In this document: one piece after another, positions 8,396-17,222 of the stretch
Position numbering within the stretch: position 1 is the first letter of the stretch
Layout of the letters: every line of letters begins with the position of its first letter
Assembly: GCA_965216035.1 (NCBI GenBank)
Contig: CBDCFM010000014.1
Location: forward strand, 186,001 to 250,000
DNA length: 64,000 nt
Reading direction: 5' to 3'
Source: G963664115 sp965216035
GTDB lineage: Bacteria > Acidobacteriota > Terriglobia > 20CM-2-55-15
Notes under the pieces: generated by a model
What the model was told of the DNA's origin: nothing
What the model saw: only the letters and a program-made list of their open reading frames with translations
Database searches by the model: none
Program-made: the position numbers and the translations under genes

Positions 8396-9346
8396 GTGAA
8401 CCGCAGGGTAATGATGAACCGCAGGGTAATATTGAAAGGTGGGTTAGGCGGCGTCGCGGGTCTGACCCTGGCGCCCTTCGCGCGCTACGGTTTCTCCCAA
8501 GAGAGCCCCGCCGCCCCCTCCATTGTCCCGGTGAGGGACGGTTTCGTCATGCTCAGCGGCGCCGGGGGCAATATCCTGGTGCGGCCCTCGAGCGCCGGTC
8601 AGGTGCTGGTGGACAGCGGTGGGGCCGAATTCACCGACGCGGTGCTTAGGAGCCTGGGCGAGCTGCCGGGAGCAGGCCGGGTCGAGACCGTGTTCAACAC
8701 GCACTGGCACCTGGAGCAGGTGGGCGGGAACCTTGCCCTCGGGCAGTCGGGGGCGACGATCATCGCTCACGAGAAGACCCGGGCGCATCTGGCGACGGAT
8801 TATTACCTGCCCGACGAGGATCGGTACGAGAAAGCGCTGCCCGCGGAGGCTCACCCGAGGGAGACCTTTTTCGACGGTGGCGAGGCCCTCGCCCTCGACG
8901 AGCGGGTCGAGTACGGCCACCTGCTCGAGGCCCACACCGACGGCGACATCTATGTATTCTTCCGTGACGCGAACGTGCTGGCCGTGGGTGATGCCGTCTC
9001 GCCGCTCAGGGATCCGGTGCTCGATTGGTTCGGCGGCGGCTGGCTGGGCGGGCGCGTCGATGCGCAGGAAAAACTCTTGGAAGTCAGCGATGAGGAGACG
9101 CGGATTGTACCGAGCTACGGTCCGGTGGTGGGCCGCGCCGAGCTACAGGCCGAGTGCGACATGACGCTCGTGCTCTTCGATCGCATGCTCGAGCTCGTCA
9201 GGAAGGGCATGAGCGCCCAAGACATGCTCGATGCGGGACTGATGGAGGGTCTGTATCGGACCTTCGACGACCCGTTCAGGTTCGCTTATGACGCCCATAA
9301 GGGCTATTGGGCGCATCACAATTCCCTCGCACCGAATCTGCTCTGA
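8396..9346 (+). CDS. MBL-fold protein with altered metal-binding motif, Tat-type signal
   Basis: About 316 residues. The N-terminus (NRRVILKGGLGGVAGLTLAP) is a twin-arginine-like signal. The MBL core is clear (GGNILVRPSSAGQVLVDSGG, then VFNTHWHLEQVGGN, AHTDGDIYVFF, VLAVGDAVS). The usual HxHxDH site is HWHLEQ here: the aspartate is replaced by glutamate and the last histidine by glutamine. The downstream HTDGD histidine is kept. The enzyme may therefore bind one metal or have lost hydrolase activity. The start region is a tandem duplication (AACCGCAGGGTAATGATG repeated), giving MNRRVMMNRRV, and the ATGs at 8411 and 8414 are alternative starts. It is 18 bases after the DUF1552 gene and likely in the same operon. 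Confidence 0.85.
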   Translation: MNRRVMMNRRVILKGGLGGVAGLTLAPFARYGFSQESPAAPSIVPVRDGFVMLSGAGGNILVRPSSAGQVLVDSGGAEFTDAVLRSLGELPGAGRVETVFNTHWHLEQVGGNLALGQSGATIIAHEKTRAHLATDYYLPDEDRYEKALPAEAHPRETFFDGGEALALDERVEYGHLLEAHTDGDIYVFFRDANVLAVGDAVSPLRDPVLDWFGGGWLGGRVDAQEKLLEVSDEETRIVPSYGPVVGRAELQAECDMTLVLFDRMLELVRKGMSAQDMLDAGLMEGLYRTFDDPFRFAYDAHKGYWAHHNSLAPNLL

Positions 9347-9357
9347 TAGGTATCGAT

Positions 9358-10908
9358 ATGAAGCTGGGTATCGTTATGAAGCATGCCGTACTCGCAGTCG
9401 TTTTTTGGCTCGCAGCCCCCGGCACGGCCGCCGGCGAAGACACCCTCGCCGGTCTGATCCAGGCCGGGGATCGCGACGCCGCGCTCGAGATGATCGCCGC
9501 GGGCGAGGACGTGAACGCAGCCCAGGGAGACGGTACCACGCCGCTGCACTGGGCAATCTACAAGATCGACGCGGACCTTACCCGCGCGCTGCTCGAGCGC
9601 GGGGCGCAGCCCGATGTCATCAACAACTACGGCTCGAACCCATTAGCGGAGGCCGTGAAGGTTGCCGATGCCCGCCTGGTCGAAATGCTGCTTGATGCGG
9701 GCGCCGACGTGGAGGTGCCGAACCAAGAGGGCCAGACGGCCCTGATGCTGGCCGCGCGCGCGGGTTCGGTGGACGTTGCCGGGCTGCTGGTCGGCCACGG
9801 CGCCGATGTCAATGCACGAGAGACATGGCGCGGGCAGACGGCGCTGATGTGGGCGGCGGCCGCGGGCTCAGTCGAGCTGACGCAATTTCTCATCGACCAC
9901 GGGGCGGACGTCAACACCCGCGCGCTGGCCAACGACTGGCCGAGCCAGATGACAGCCGAGCCGCGCAACCAATATCGCCCCACCGGCGGCCTGACACCGT
10001 TGCTCTATGCGGCCCGCTCGGGATGCAAGGACTGCGTGGAAGCGCTTCTGGACGCCGGTGCGGATCCCAACCGGCCGAACCCCGACGGCGTGACGCCGCT
10101 GATCGTGGCCATGGACAATTTCGCATTCGACACGGCAAGGCTCCTTTTCGAACGCGGCGCCAATCCGCATGTCTGGGATTGGTGGAGCCGCACCCCGCTG
10201 CACACGGCGATCGACATGAATACTTACAGTCTGGATGCCTACGCCGAACACACCGGGCCGCCCATCGTGACGGAGGAGACCACCGCGCTCGAGCTCGCAC
10301 GCCTGTTTCTGGACGCTGGCGTCAACCCCAATCCTCAGTTGAACATGCACCGGCCCGGGCGCGGCGGCAACGCCGGCCGCTTCGCCGACGAGATCATAAC
10401 CACCGGTGCCACCCCTCTGCTGCGCGCCGCCGCGGGACAGGACAGCGAGGCCGTGCGGCTGTTGCTGGATTACGGAGGGCGTGTCAACCTGCCCAACGTG
10501 ATGGGCGTGTCGCCGCTGATAGGCGCCGCGGGGCTAGGCATGGAACCCGGCCCGCGCTTCAATCCCAGCGCCGATGATGTGGAGGATCGGGCGATCGCGA
10601 CGCTCGAAATGCTCTTGGCGGCCGGCGCCGACGTGAATGCGCGAATCACCGACGTCAAGGGCAGGACCGCGCGCATGGGGCGTTCCACAACGCTGCCGGA
10701 GCGGGGCGGGCAGAGCGCGGTATTCGGTGCGGCGCAATGGGCCTGGCCCCGCGTAGTCCAGTATCTGATCGATCACGGCGCGGAAGTGGACATCGTGGAC
10801 GACCTCGGCGTGTCGCCGCTCGACGCGGCTTTGGGGCGCGCCGGCAGCGCCGACAATCGCCCCTCCGACGAGGTCGCCGAGATACTCCAGACCGCAATCG
10901 ACAAGTAA
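9358..10908 (+). CDS. Secreted ankyrin-repeat protein
   Basis: About 516 residues. The signal peptide (MKLGIVMKHAVLAVVFWLAA) sets the start at 9358; an upstream in-frame ATG at 9307 overlaps the previous gene and would put 17 residues before the signal. The mature protein is nearly all ankyrin repeats of ~33 residues, such as DGTTPLHWAIYKIDADLTRA, EGQTALMLAARAGSVDVAGL, GQTALMWAAAAGSVELTQFL and VSPLDAALGRAGS. About ten repeats are visible, some with insertions. Ankyrin stacks bind proteins, so it may scaffold the DUF1592/DUF1552 complex in the periplasm. It is the fourth gene of the tight set starting at 4617. Confidence 0.9.
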   Translation: MKLGIVMKHAVLAVVFWLAAPGTAAGEDTLAGLIQAGDRDAALEMIAAGEDVNAAQGDGTTPLHWAIYKIDADLTRALLERGAQPDVINNYGSNPLAEAVKVADARLVEMLLDAGADVEVPNQEGQTALMLAARAGSVDVAGLLVGHGADVNARETWRGQTALMWAAAAGSVELTQFLIDHGADVNTRALANDWPSQMTAEPRNQYRPTGGLTPLLYAARSGCKDCVEALLDAGADPNRPNPDGVTPLIVAMDNFAFDTARLLFERGANPHVWDWWSRTPLHTAIDMNTYSLDAYAEHTGPPIVTEETTALELARLFLDAGVNPNPQLNMHRPGRGGNAGRFADEIITTGATPLLRAAAGQDSEAVRLLLDYGGRVNLPNVMGVSPLIGAAGLGMEPGPRFNPSADDVEDRAIATLEMLLAAGADVNARITDVKGRTARMGRSTTLPERGGQSAVFGAAQWAWPRVVQYLIDHGAEVDIVDDLGVSPLDAALGRAGSADNRPSDEVAEILQTAIDK

Positions 10909-11013
10909 AACGTAGGATTAGCGGTGAGTCTTGTGCCTGCTGCAAGCGACATCTAGGTGTACTGCCTGTTTCTAGAGAAAACTTGATAAACAACACTAGA
11001 GGTGGGGGTTGTC

Positions 11014-12051
11014 ATGATAGCTAGAGCAGGCATTGTGTCACTTCTCGGTCTTCTATGCGTCCCTCCCACGATTGAGGCGCATCATAGCGTTTCCGCGTCG
11101 TTCGATGTCGGCAGCATGATCGAAGTCGAAGGCAACGTCACGGCGATCCGTTGGCGAAATCCTCACGTGCAATTCACGGTTGAAGTCAGAGCAGGTAACG
11201 GCGAAGAAGAGCTCTGGGAAATCGAATCGAACTCGGTCAGTATTTTGCGGCGGATGAACGTCTCAAGTGATGTCCTCAGGGTCGGGGAAAGGATTCGGGT
11301 CGCGGGTAATCCGGGCAGACAGAACCGAAATCAACTCTATGCGCGTAACCTGCTGTTGCCGGGCAGGGAAGAAGTCCTGATGAGTCCCGGGTCGGAAGCG
11401 CGCTGGGCCGGGGAAACTATTGGCACCTCTGAAACCTGGTTCGCTGACACGGGCGACGGGTCGGATCCGGCCCGGGGTGTCTTCCGCGTATGGAGCACGC
11501 CGCTTGGACCGCGGCGCGCCGGGCTCGGCTTCTGGAACGCGAGCTATCCGCTAACAGCCCCCGCCCGAGCTGCAGTCGAAGCCTACGATCCCGTCGACGA
11601 CAGTCCGATTCTCAACTGCGCTCCCAAAGGCATGCCTACGATTATGGAGCAACCCTATCCGATGGAGTTCGTCGAACAGGATCAGTCGATTCGACTCCGG
11701 CTCGAAGAATACGACACGGTCCGCACGATCGACATGGATCCTGACTCCAACAGAGTGCAACGGCCTGCCACGGATCTGGGCTACTCCGTGGGGCGCTGGG
11801 AGGGCCGGACGCTGGTTGTCGCAACAACCGATATCAGTTGGCGCTACTTCAGCGTCGTCCTCGGCATACCGCACAGCGATGCCGTGGAACTGGTGGAACG
11901 CTTCACCCCAAGCGTGGATGGCAGCCGCCTGGACTACACGATGACGGTCACGGATCCAGCGACTTTTACGGAGCCGGTCGTACTGGAAAAATACTGGCTG
12001 TGGCTCCCCGATGTGCAGGTCGAACCTTACGAATGCACCGTGTCCGAATAG
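11014..12051 (+). CDS. DUF6152 protein fused to a secreted WTDGR-type domain
   Basis: About 345 residues. The signal peptide is MIARAGIVSLLGLLCVPPTI and the mature end begins with HHSVSASFD. Residues ~25-125 are a DUF6152 domain (EVEGNVTAIRWRNPHVQFTV, LRVGERIRVAGNPG). Residues ~180-345 match the family seen alone at 48612 and 57939 (GYSVGRWEGRTLVVATTDI, PHSDAVELVERFTP, MTVTDPATFTEPVVLEKYW). The start follows AGAGGTGGGGG; a GTG at 11002 is an alternative. The fusion is informative because the two halves are separate neighbours at 48077 and 48612. Biochemical function is unknown; export is clear. Confidence 0.8.
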   Translation: MIARAGIVSLLGLLCVPPTIEAHHSVSASFDVGSMIEVEGNVTAIRWRNPHVQFTVEVRAGNGEEELWEIESNSVSILRRMNVSSDVLRVGERIRVAGNPGRQNRNQLYARNLLLPGREEVLMSPGSEARWAGETIGTSETWFADTGDGSDPARGVFRVWSTPLGPRRAGLGFWNASYPLTAPARAAVEAYDPVDDSPILNCAPKGMPTIMEQPYPMEFVEQDQSIRLRLEEYDTVRTIDMDPDSNRVQRPATDLGYSVGRWEGRTLVVATTDISWRYFSVVLGIPHSDAVELVERFTPSVDGSRLDYTMTVTDPATFTEPVVLEKYWLWLPDVQVEPYECTVSE

Positions 12052-12144
12052 CATTGGAAGAGACGGGATTTCAGACCTCCTCCAGCCGGCCCCCTAAAGC
12101 TTCGCCATGCGGGGGCGTCTGCTCCGAGAGAGCAGATCGGTGCC

Positions 12145-14388
12145 TCAGAAATTGAACAGGTTCGTAAACTTGACAATGATAGCCCGGCCGACAAGTTCGC
12201 CCCGGTCGGTGTCGCGCGTGTCGTTGTACACCACATAGAGGTCGCTCAGCGGGCTGTGCGTCCAATTGAAGCGGATGTTCGAGCTAACACGGTTCGCTTC
12301 GGCGTCGTACTGGATATAGGCATTGAAGAATGCGGATGGGCTGAACCCGTAGATGAACCGCGCGCCCGCAAGGTCGGTGGTGAAGCTGCCGTCGGGAAGG
12401 GCCACCCGGTTCCGAGTGTAGTTGAGGTCAAGTCCCCATCGATAGTTGGGTTTGAGGCTGAGTGCACCCGAAATCGCCGTACGGTTCCCGTCCCAGAAGT
12501 CGCCCCAATCCACACGACCGTTGCCACTGATCGTCCGGCTCGGATCGCTCGCGGCGCTTACGGAGTGTTCACGGAAGCTGTGGTCTCCACCCCGGATCGT
12601 GGTTCCCGGCCGAATCGAAAACGGGCGATTGAGCCGCTCGAACCTCTCCGTCGTCGTATAACGAACATAACCCCCGCTCCAAAACTGAAGTCCAGTCGTG
12701 ATGGCGTGGTCTCGCGTCTCGATTTCCCCCGAACCCGCGCCCTGGATGTTGGTCACATCGGTCTGGAACTGCAGGTTCCGAATCATAGAGCTGCTGCTTA
12801 TCAGGGGCCTCCAGGCGAATGATCCATCATACTGAGTCATGTTGTCCCGCCGCACGAACCCAACCTCGGGATTGAAGTTGGGCTGAATCGTGAGATAACC
12901 GGCTGACACGGTCACCTCGTCGTCAACCCACGACGTTCCGAACTGGCGGGCCTGGTCCTGGTCCAACTTTCCCGGCGTTGTGGATTTGAGGACGTAGGAA
13001 TCGAAGTTCAGACGGCCAAAAAATTGAAATCGGCCATCCGCACCGTATACCCGGTTATAGTCGCCGTCAACGGTTGAGTCACGGTGAGTCATGAGGGCGC
13101 CGATCCATGAGTTCGTCAGCAGATTCCGCTTGATGCGCCCTACGACGTAGTTGTTCGATGGTGTCGCCCCGAGCGGGCCGACACCCGGAGTTTCGGGCGG
13201 ATCCAGTTTTTCGGTCTTCATCGTGAGAAAGCCGATATCGTAATGTCCGGCCTGGCCCGAAACGCGTGCTCCACCGAGGATTGGAACCGGCGCCAGAAGG
13301 CTGTTCAAACCAATCCTCCGGCTGAAGAACGGCACCAGGGGGCCGGGACCACCAAAACCGGTGCCGCCAAAGGAGAAAGTCCCGGCATTCTCGAGAAAGA
13401 AATCCCTTTTCTCAGGGAAAAAGAGATTGAAACGGGAAAGGTTGACCTGTTGCTGATCGATTTCAACCTGCGCGAAATCGGTGTTGTAGGTCCCGTCCAA
13501 CGTCAGGGACGGTGTCAGGCCATACTTGAGGTCCACACCACCGTCATAGTGATCCTGCCACCCGAAGCCGCGGCTTCGAGACTGTGCAAAGCTCGTGGTC
13601 ACATAAGGCTTGATCTTCAGATTCCGGCCCTGACGGATATTCTCGAGCCCGCGCAGTGTCCCGGCCAACGACACCCTGCTGAAGGTATATCGCAGTGGAA
13701 GCGGGGACCATTGGCTCTCCTCGCTGGCGCGCAGGATATGCCGGTTGAGGTTGAGCCCCCATTCCTGGGTGGTCGCGCCCGAAAACCGGAGCGTCTTGAA
13801 CGGAATCGCCAACTCCGAAATCCATCCATCTTCGTTCCGACTCGCCCGGACGTCCCAGACCCCGTCCCAATCCCAGTTGTATACGCTGTCGTTGGTGACC
13901 TGGGAGTCGCGTTTGGCGCCCACTGGGTTGGTCCCGAATATAAAACCCGAACGATCGTCGTTCAAGCTGTCAATAAGTATCGCGACGCCATCGTTTCCGC
14001 TGAAGCTGTAGTCTTCCCTCAAGTCGTTGATCCGGATCTGGTCGGGTTCGGAATCATGACTGATCACGCCAATGTAGAGATTGTCGTCGTCGTAGAGGAA
14101 ATAGACTTCTGTGGTTTCGATTGCTGGCTCGCCGGGTGTGGGCCGCCACCGGATGAAATTGGTGGCCGGCTCGGCAAGACTCCATGAAAACTCGTTGAGG
14201 AAACCGTCGAGCGTGATTTCTTCATCAATCCGGATCGCGGTCACAATCCGGTCCAGGTAGGCCGTTTCATAATCGATCAGAGGCGCGGCGGACTCCTGGG
14301 AATAGGCAAGCTGGACCAGGAGAAAAAAGGCGACGAGTAGATGCGGGAGCGTCCTCGTGTGCGCGTCCCTATACCCCACACCTGTCAT
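12145..14388 (-). CDS. DUF5916 family outer-membrane protein with CBM9-like N-terminus
   Basis: About 747 residues with a signal peptide (LPHLLVAFFLLVQLAYSQES). Residues ~45-220 form a carbohydrate-binding-family-9-like domain (ITLDGFLNEFSWSLAEPATN, EVYFLYDDDNLYIGVISHD, GWISELAIPFKTLRFS). The rest is DUF5916, with GLTPSLTLDGTYNTDFAQVE, FPEKRDFFLENAG and alternating beta strands that suggest a C-terminal beta barrel ending in VKFTNLFNF. The last residue is aromatic, as in barrel proteins. These proteins are common in Bacteroidota and Acidobacteriota and are thought to handle polymers at the outer membrane. A TTG at 14421 is an alternative start. Confidence 0.88.
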   Translation of the reverse strand: MTGVGYRDAHTRTLPHLLVAFFLLVQLAYSQESAAPLIDYETAYLDRIVTAIRIDEEITLDGFLNEFSWSLAEPATNFIRWRPTPGEPAIETTEVYFLYDDDNLYIGVISHDSEPDQIRINDLREDYSFSGNDGVAILIDSLNDDRSGFIFGTNPVGAKRDSQVTNDSVYNWDWDGVWDVRASRNEDGWISELAIPFKTLRFSGATTQEWGLNLNRHILRASEESQWSPLPLRYTFSRVSLAGTLRGLENIRQGRNLKIKPYVTTSFAQSRSRGFGWQDHYDGGVDLKYGLTPSLTLDGTYNTDFAQVEIDQQQVNLSRFNLFFPEKRDFFLENAGTFSFGGTGFGGPGPLVPFFSRRIGLNSLLAPVPILGGARVSGQAGHYDIGFLTMKTEKLDPPETPGVGPLGATPSNNYVVGRIKRNLLTNSWIGALMTHRDSTVDGDYNRVYGADGRFQFFGRLNFDSYVLKSTTPGKLDQDQARQFGTSWVDDEVTVSAGYLTIQPNFNPEVGFVRRDNMTQYDGSFAWRPLISSSSMIRNLQFQTDVTNIQGAGSGEIETRDHAITTGLQFWSGGYVRYTTTERFERLNRPFSIRPGTTIRGGDHSFREHSVSAASDPSRTISGNGRVDWGDFWDGNRTAISGALSLKPNYRWGLDLNYTRNRVALPDGSFTTDLAGARFIYGFSPSAFFNAYIQYDAEANRVSSNIRFNWTHSPLSDLYVVYNDTRDTDRGELVGRAIIVKFTNLFNF

Positions 14389-14599
14389 GCAATACCCATG
14401 TCTATTCTCATCTTTAATCAAACGATGGCGGTTGTAACCCGACGCCCTCAGAATAACTCGCCTGGGAGGGCCTTTCTTAACCTATATTGAGTGGATTCAA
14501 CGACGGGGAGCCGTCCCGCTTCCTACTGAGACCCCGACAGTCGGTCCCGGCAAACTCATCAGGCGGGGACTTGATGACAAGCCCACGACGGAATTATAT

Positions 14600-14685
14600 G
14601 GCCGCCCACGCCAGAGTGCGCCACCTCCACGACTCGGTGGGCAGACCCCGATTGCGTAGGGGTCGAGCTGCGTGCCAGGTTCCAT
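14600..14685 (-). pseudogene. N-terminal stub of a Ser/Thr protein kinase
   Basis: From the ATG at 14683-14685 the minus strand reads MEPGTQLDPYAIGVCPPSRG, then GGALWRGRP. Kinases of the TolB-sensor type begin MxPGTxLGPYEIxxxxGxGGMGEVWRARD. The order of G, P, Y, I and the GG-x-LWR remnant follow that start, but the glycine-rich loop is scrambled and no VAIK lysine follows. It is a relic. The rest of 14389-14867 is otherwise empty. Confidence 0.5.
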
Positions 14686-14867
14686 CGTTATGAGATGAAT
14701 CGGGACGAACCGTCTAGAAACCCGCTGAAGAAAACGTGCGGAAGGATTTTGAAGCCACCCTTGAAGCAATCAATGTCTCAGCCCTGCACGCGAGGCGATG
14801 ACTGGGTTGCCAGGTCACTAAGACAAACAGTCCCTCGTCCACCCGCCGCTTGAACGCGTACGGACTC

Positions 14868-15719
14868 TCAGAAAATTTCTGGCACTGAAAAGACCAGAAC
14901 ACCCTGGTTGCGCATATCTGAAACAATCACTTCCTGATCTGCGGGGTTCAAGACCACTCCGAAGGGCTTCTTGAGCATGGTCGCTGGATTGGCGGGTATC
15001 TTCCACATCGGAGGCACATCGCCGTTATCATCGATGCTCCAAACGCCTACAAAGGCGCCCTCCGGTTCCATTTGATCCCGAATACCCGGCATCGCCACAA
15101 CGATCAGCTTCCTCTGAGGATAGACCTGCATCTGGTTGATCCGAATGATCCCTGATTTCGGACCTCGGATGACGGCCCGTGGCGTTACGTTTCCACTGTC
15201 GGTCCGGTTAAACACCAGGATGGCGCCCCTCTCCGGATCTCTGGAATCCCCCAAGCCTGCGCGATAGGTTCCAAAGCCGCTGTTCAATCCAATGACCAGA
15301 ACGTCGTTGATTGGATCCACGGCAATCCCGTAAACCGCTTCCAACTGTGTGTCCGGGCCTTCGATCACTCGAATGGGGGCAGCGTCGCCGTTGGCTTCCC
15401 GCGGATAGACCTTAATGCTGGTACTGGTGTAGGTGAAAATCTCATCGTGAATCGGGTCCACATCCAGTCGGCTGCCGATTGATCCGGTCTGAGGGCCCTG
15501 AATGATTCGAATGGGCGCTTCCTGTCCATCGGCTTCTCCGCGGAACGTCAGGATGGACTCGGAATACGGAACGGGTACGACGATTTCATCGTGCACTGCG
15601 TCGTAGCGGACGTCGTGCATTGTTCGGGACAGTTTGCTGGCCTGACCATACAGCGCTCGGACCGGGGCGTCTCCGCCGTCCGCCAACCTGGCGAACATCG
15701 CAATCTGCGGATGGGCCAC
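14868..15719 (-). CDS. Secreted beta-propeller protein, 3' half (after in-frame TGA)
   Basis: This 283-residue frame continues, without a frame change, the protein encoded at 15720-16940. The only break is a TGA at 15720-15722, followed immediately by GTG. The sequence is a series of NHL/six-bladed-propeller-like units of ~45 residues with the recurrent pattern PIRxIxGPxT..., as in APIRIIQGPQTGSIGSRLDV and APIRVIEGPDTQLEAVYGIA. It has no signal peptide or ribosome site of its own, which argues that it is not an independent gene. If the stop is real, the half is untranslated or depends on restart. Confidence 0.7.
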   Translation of the reverse strand: MAHPQIAMFARLADGGDAPVRALYGQASKLSRTMHDVRYDAVHDEIVVPVPYSESILTFRGEADGQEAPIRIIQGPQTGSIGSRLDVDPIHDEIFTYTSTSIKVYPREANGDAAPIRVIEGPDTQLEAVYGIAVDPINDVLVIGLNSGFGTYRAGLGDSRDPERGAILVFNRTDSGNVTPRAVIRGPKSGIIRINQMQVYPQRKLIVVAMPGIRDQMEPEGAFVGVWSIDDNGDVPPMWKIPANPATMLKKPFGVVLNPADQEVIVSDMRNQGVLVFSVPEIF

Positions 15720-16940
15720 TCAGTTGGGCACCAGGATCTCTCCCCGTCGGCTGTCGTAGCCGACCGCTCCGGGATTGCCGATCATCAGGCTCTGGGTCCC
15801 CTCCGGCGCACCTCGAATCGTGCGTAACGGCCGGACATCCCCGTTGGCCGTCACCGGGAAAACCGTTACCGAGGGCGTGCCCATGCTCGCGACATAGAGT
15901 TCCCCGAGTCTCGAGTCGAGGGCGATCCCGGGTGGATGCTGAATTCCGGTGTTGGGACCTTTGATGACGCGGATGGGCGCCGCATTTCCCTCGGCGCTGG
16001 CGCTGAATACCAGAATCGAATTGTCGGCGTCATTGGCAACAAACAGTTCCTGGCGTTCTTGGTGAAACGCCATGTGGGCCGGCCAGTTCATCAAGGTGCG
16101 GGGTCCTTCGATGATGCGGAGGGGTGCGACGTTTCCTGAAGCCCCCATCGGGTAAACTGTGATCGACGGCGGCTCAAACTTTCCGTACTGTCCCGATCCG
16201 GCCGACGTTTGGACCAGTCCGTTCCCGAAATTGCTGACGAAGATCAGCTGGTTTTGCGTGTCGAGTGCGAGTCCGTGCGGATCCTCCAGTTGGACGTCGC
16301 TACCCTCGATGGTCCGCAGGGGTTGCTCTTCCCCGTCGGCCTCCTTGCGGTACACCGCGATGGAGTTTCGACTCTGGATCGTCATGTAGATTTCCTGCCT
16401 CTCCTCGTCCGCCGCCATCTGGAAAGGATGGCCGGGAACGTAGAGAGCCCGACTCGGCGTCGCATTGCCCCGAGCCTCTGTCGAAAAGACAGGCATCCAG
16501 TGCTGCGTGTCCCCGTTGAGGGCGTAAATCTCCTTGGTCACGGGGTCGATATAGAGCCCGCATATCATTTCGGCTTTCGTGTCGGTTCCCGAAATGACGC
16601 GACGGGGTTCGGTGAAACGCGCTTGAGGCGGGGTATTGTCGCGCGTGTCGTATTCCAGGATCTGAAACAGATTTTCGTCCGCCACGACCAGCATGTTGCT
16701 TTCGGAATCGACAGCCACGGCGCTGAAGGCGGGGTTGGGATCCTTGATGAAACGCACTGGAGGTCGCTCGATCACCACCGGGGTTCTGTCCTCCGAACCC
16801 TGGAGGGCCGGCGCCGCCGCATATGCCACATCTGCAATCCCGCCCGGACCGATCAGAATACTTTGTGCCAGAGGGACGATCAGGCCCGCCAAAACGAGCT
16901 TAAGCCCCCGGTGATTCCCTTCGCGAAACGTTTTGATCAT
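15720..16940 (-). CDS. Secreted beta-propeller protein, 5' half (ends at in-frame TGA)
   Basis: This frame of 406 residues has an uncleaved or long signal near LKLVLAGLIVPLAQSILIGP and a GGAGG-type ribosome site before the ATG. It holds propeller repeats with the signature PxRxIxGxxTxLxxPxGLAxD, such as QPLRTIEGSDVQLEDPHGLA and APLRIIEGPRTLMNWPAHMA. It terminates at a TGA in the middle of a repeat (GEILVPN, stop, VAHPQIAMF), and the same frame continues for 283 more residues. The undamaged protein would be about 690 residues. Its ligand is unknown; such proteins are often extracellular. Confidence 0.8.
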   Translation of the reverse strand: MIKTFREGNHRGLKLVLAGLIVPLAQSILIGPGGIADVAYAAAPALQGSEDRTPVVIERPPVRFIKDPNPAFSAVAVDSESNMLVVADENLFQILEYDTRDNTPPQARFTEPRRVISGTDTKAEMICGLYIDPVTKEIYALNGDTQHWMPVFSTEARGNATPSRALYVPGHPFQMAADEERQEIYMTIQSRNSIAVYRKEADGEEQPLRTIEGSDVQLEDPHGLALDTQNQLIFVSNFGNGLVQTSAGSGQYGKFEPPSITVYPMGASGNVAPLRIIEGPRTLMNWPAHMAFHQERQELFVANDADNSILVFSASAEGNAAPIRVIKGPNTGIQHPPGIALDSRLGELYVASMGTPSVTVFPVTANGDVRPLRTIRGAPEGTQSLMIGNPGAVGYDSRRGEILVPN

Positions 16941-17222
16941 TGCTCAACCTCCAATCCGTGAACCTCGACGGATCCCAATAGTTAGCGCGATTATCAGAGT
17001 ACGGATAATCGAAGTCAAGCGCACAGGTCTGAAACGAAACCTGATGGCAGCGAAGCGTCCACGTGCGGCTGGATGTCAGCGTGGCCTCGACATGCTTCAG
17101 TTCTTCCATCTGCTCTGATGAAAAACGTGGGTGTGGAGTTCACTTGCATCCGGAAGCCGAGAACAACGTCATCGACGCCCTCCAACACTCACATGACCCT
17201 GCGCGCATTGGAGGGTTCAACG

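Noticed and set aside
13243..14187. 314-codon plus-strand frame inside the DUF5916 gene
   Set aside because: The minus-strand DUF5916 protein is supported by domains and a signal peptide; the plus frame has neither.
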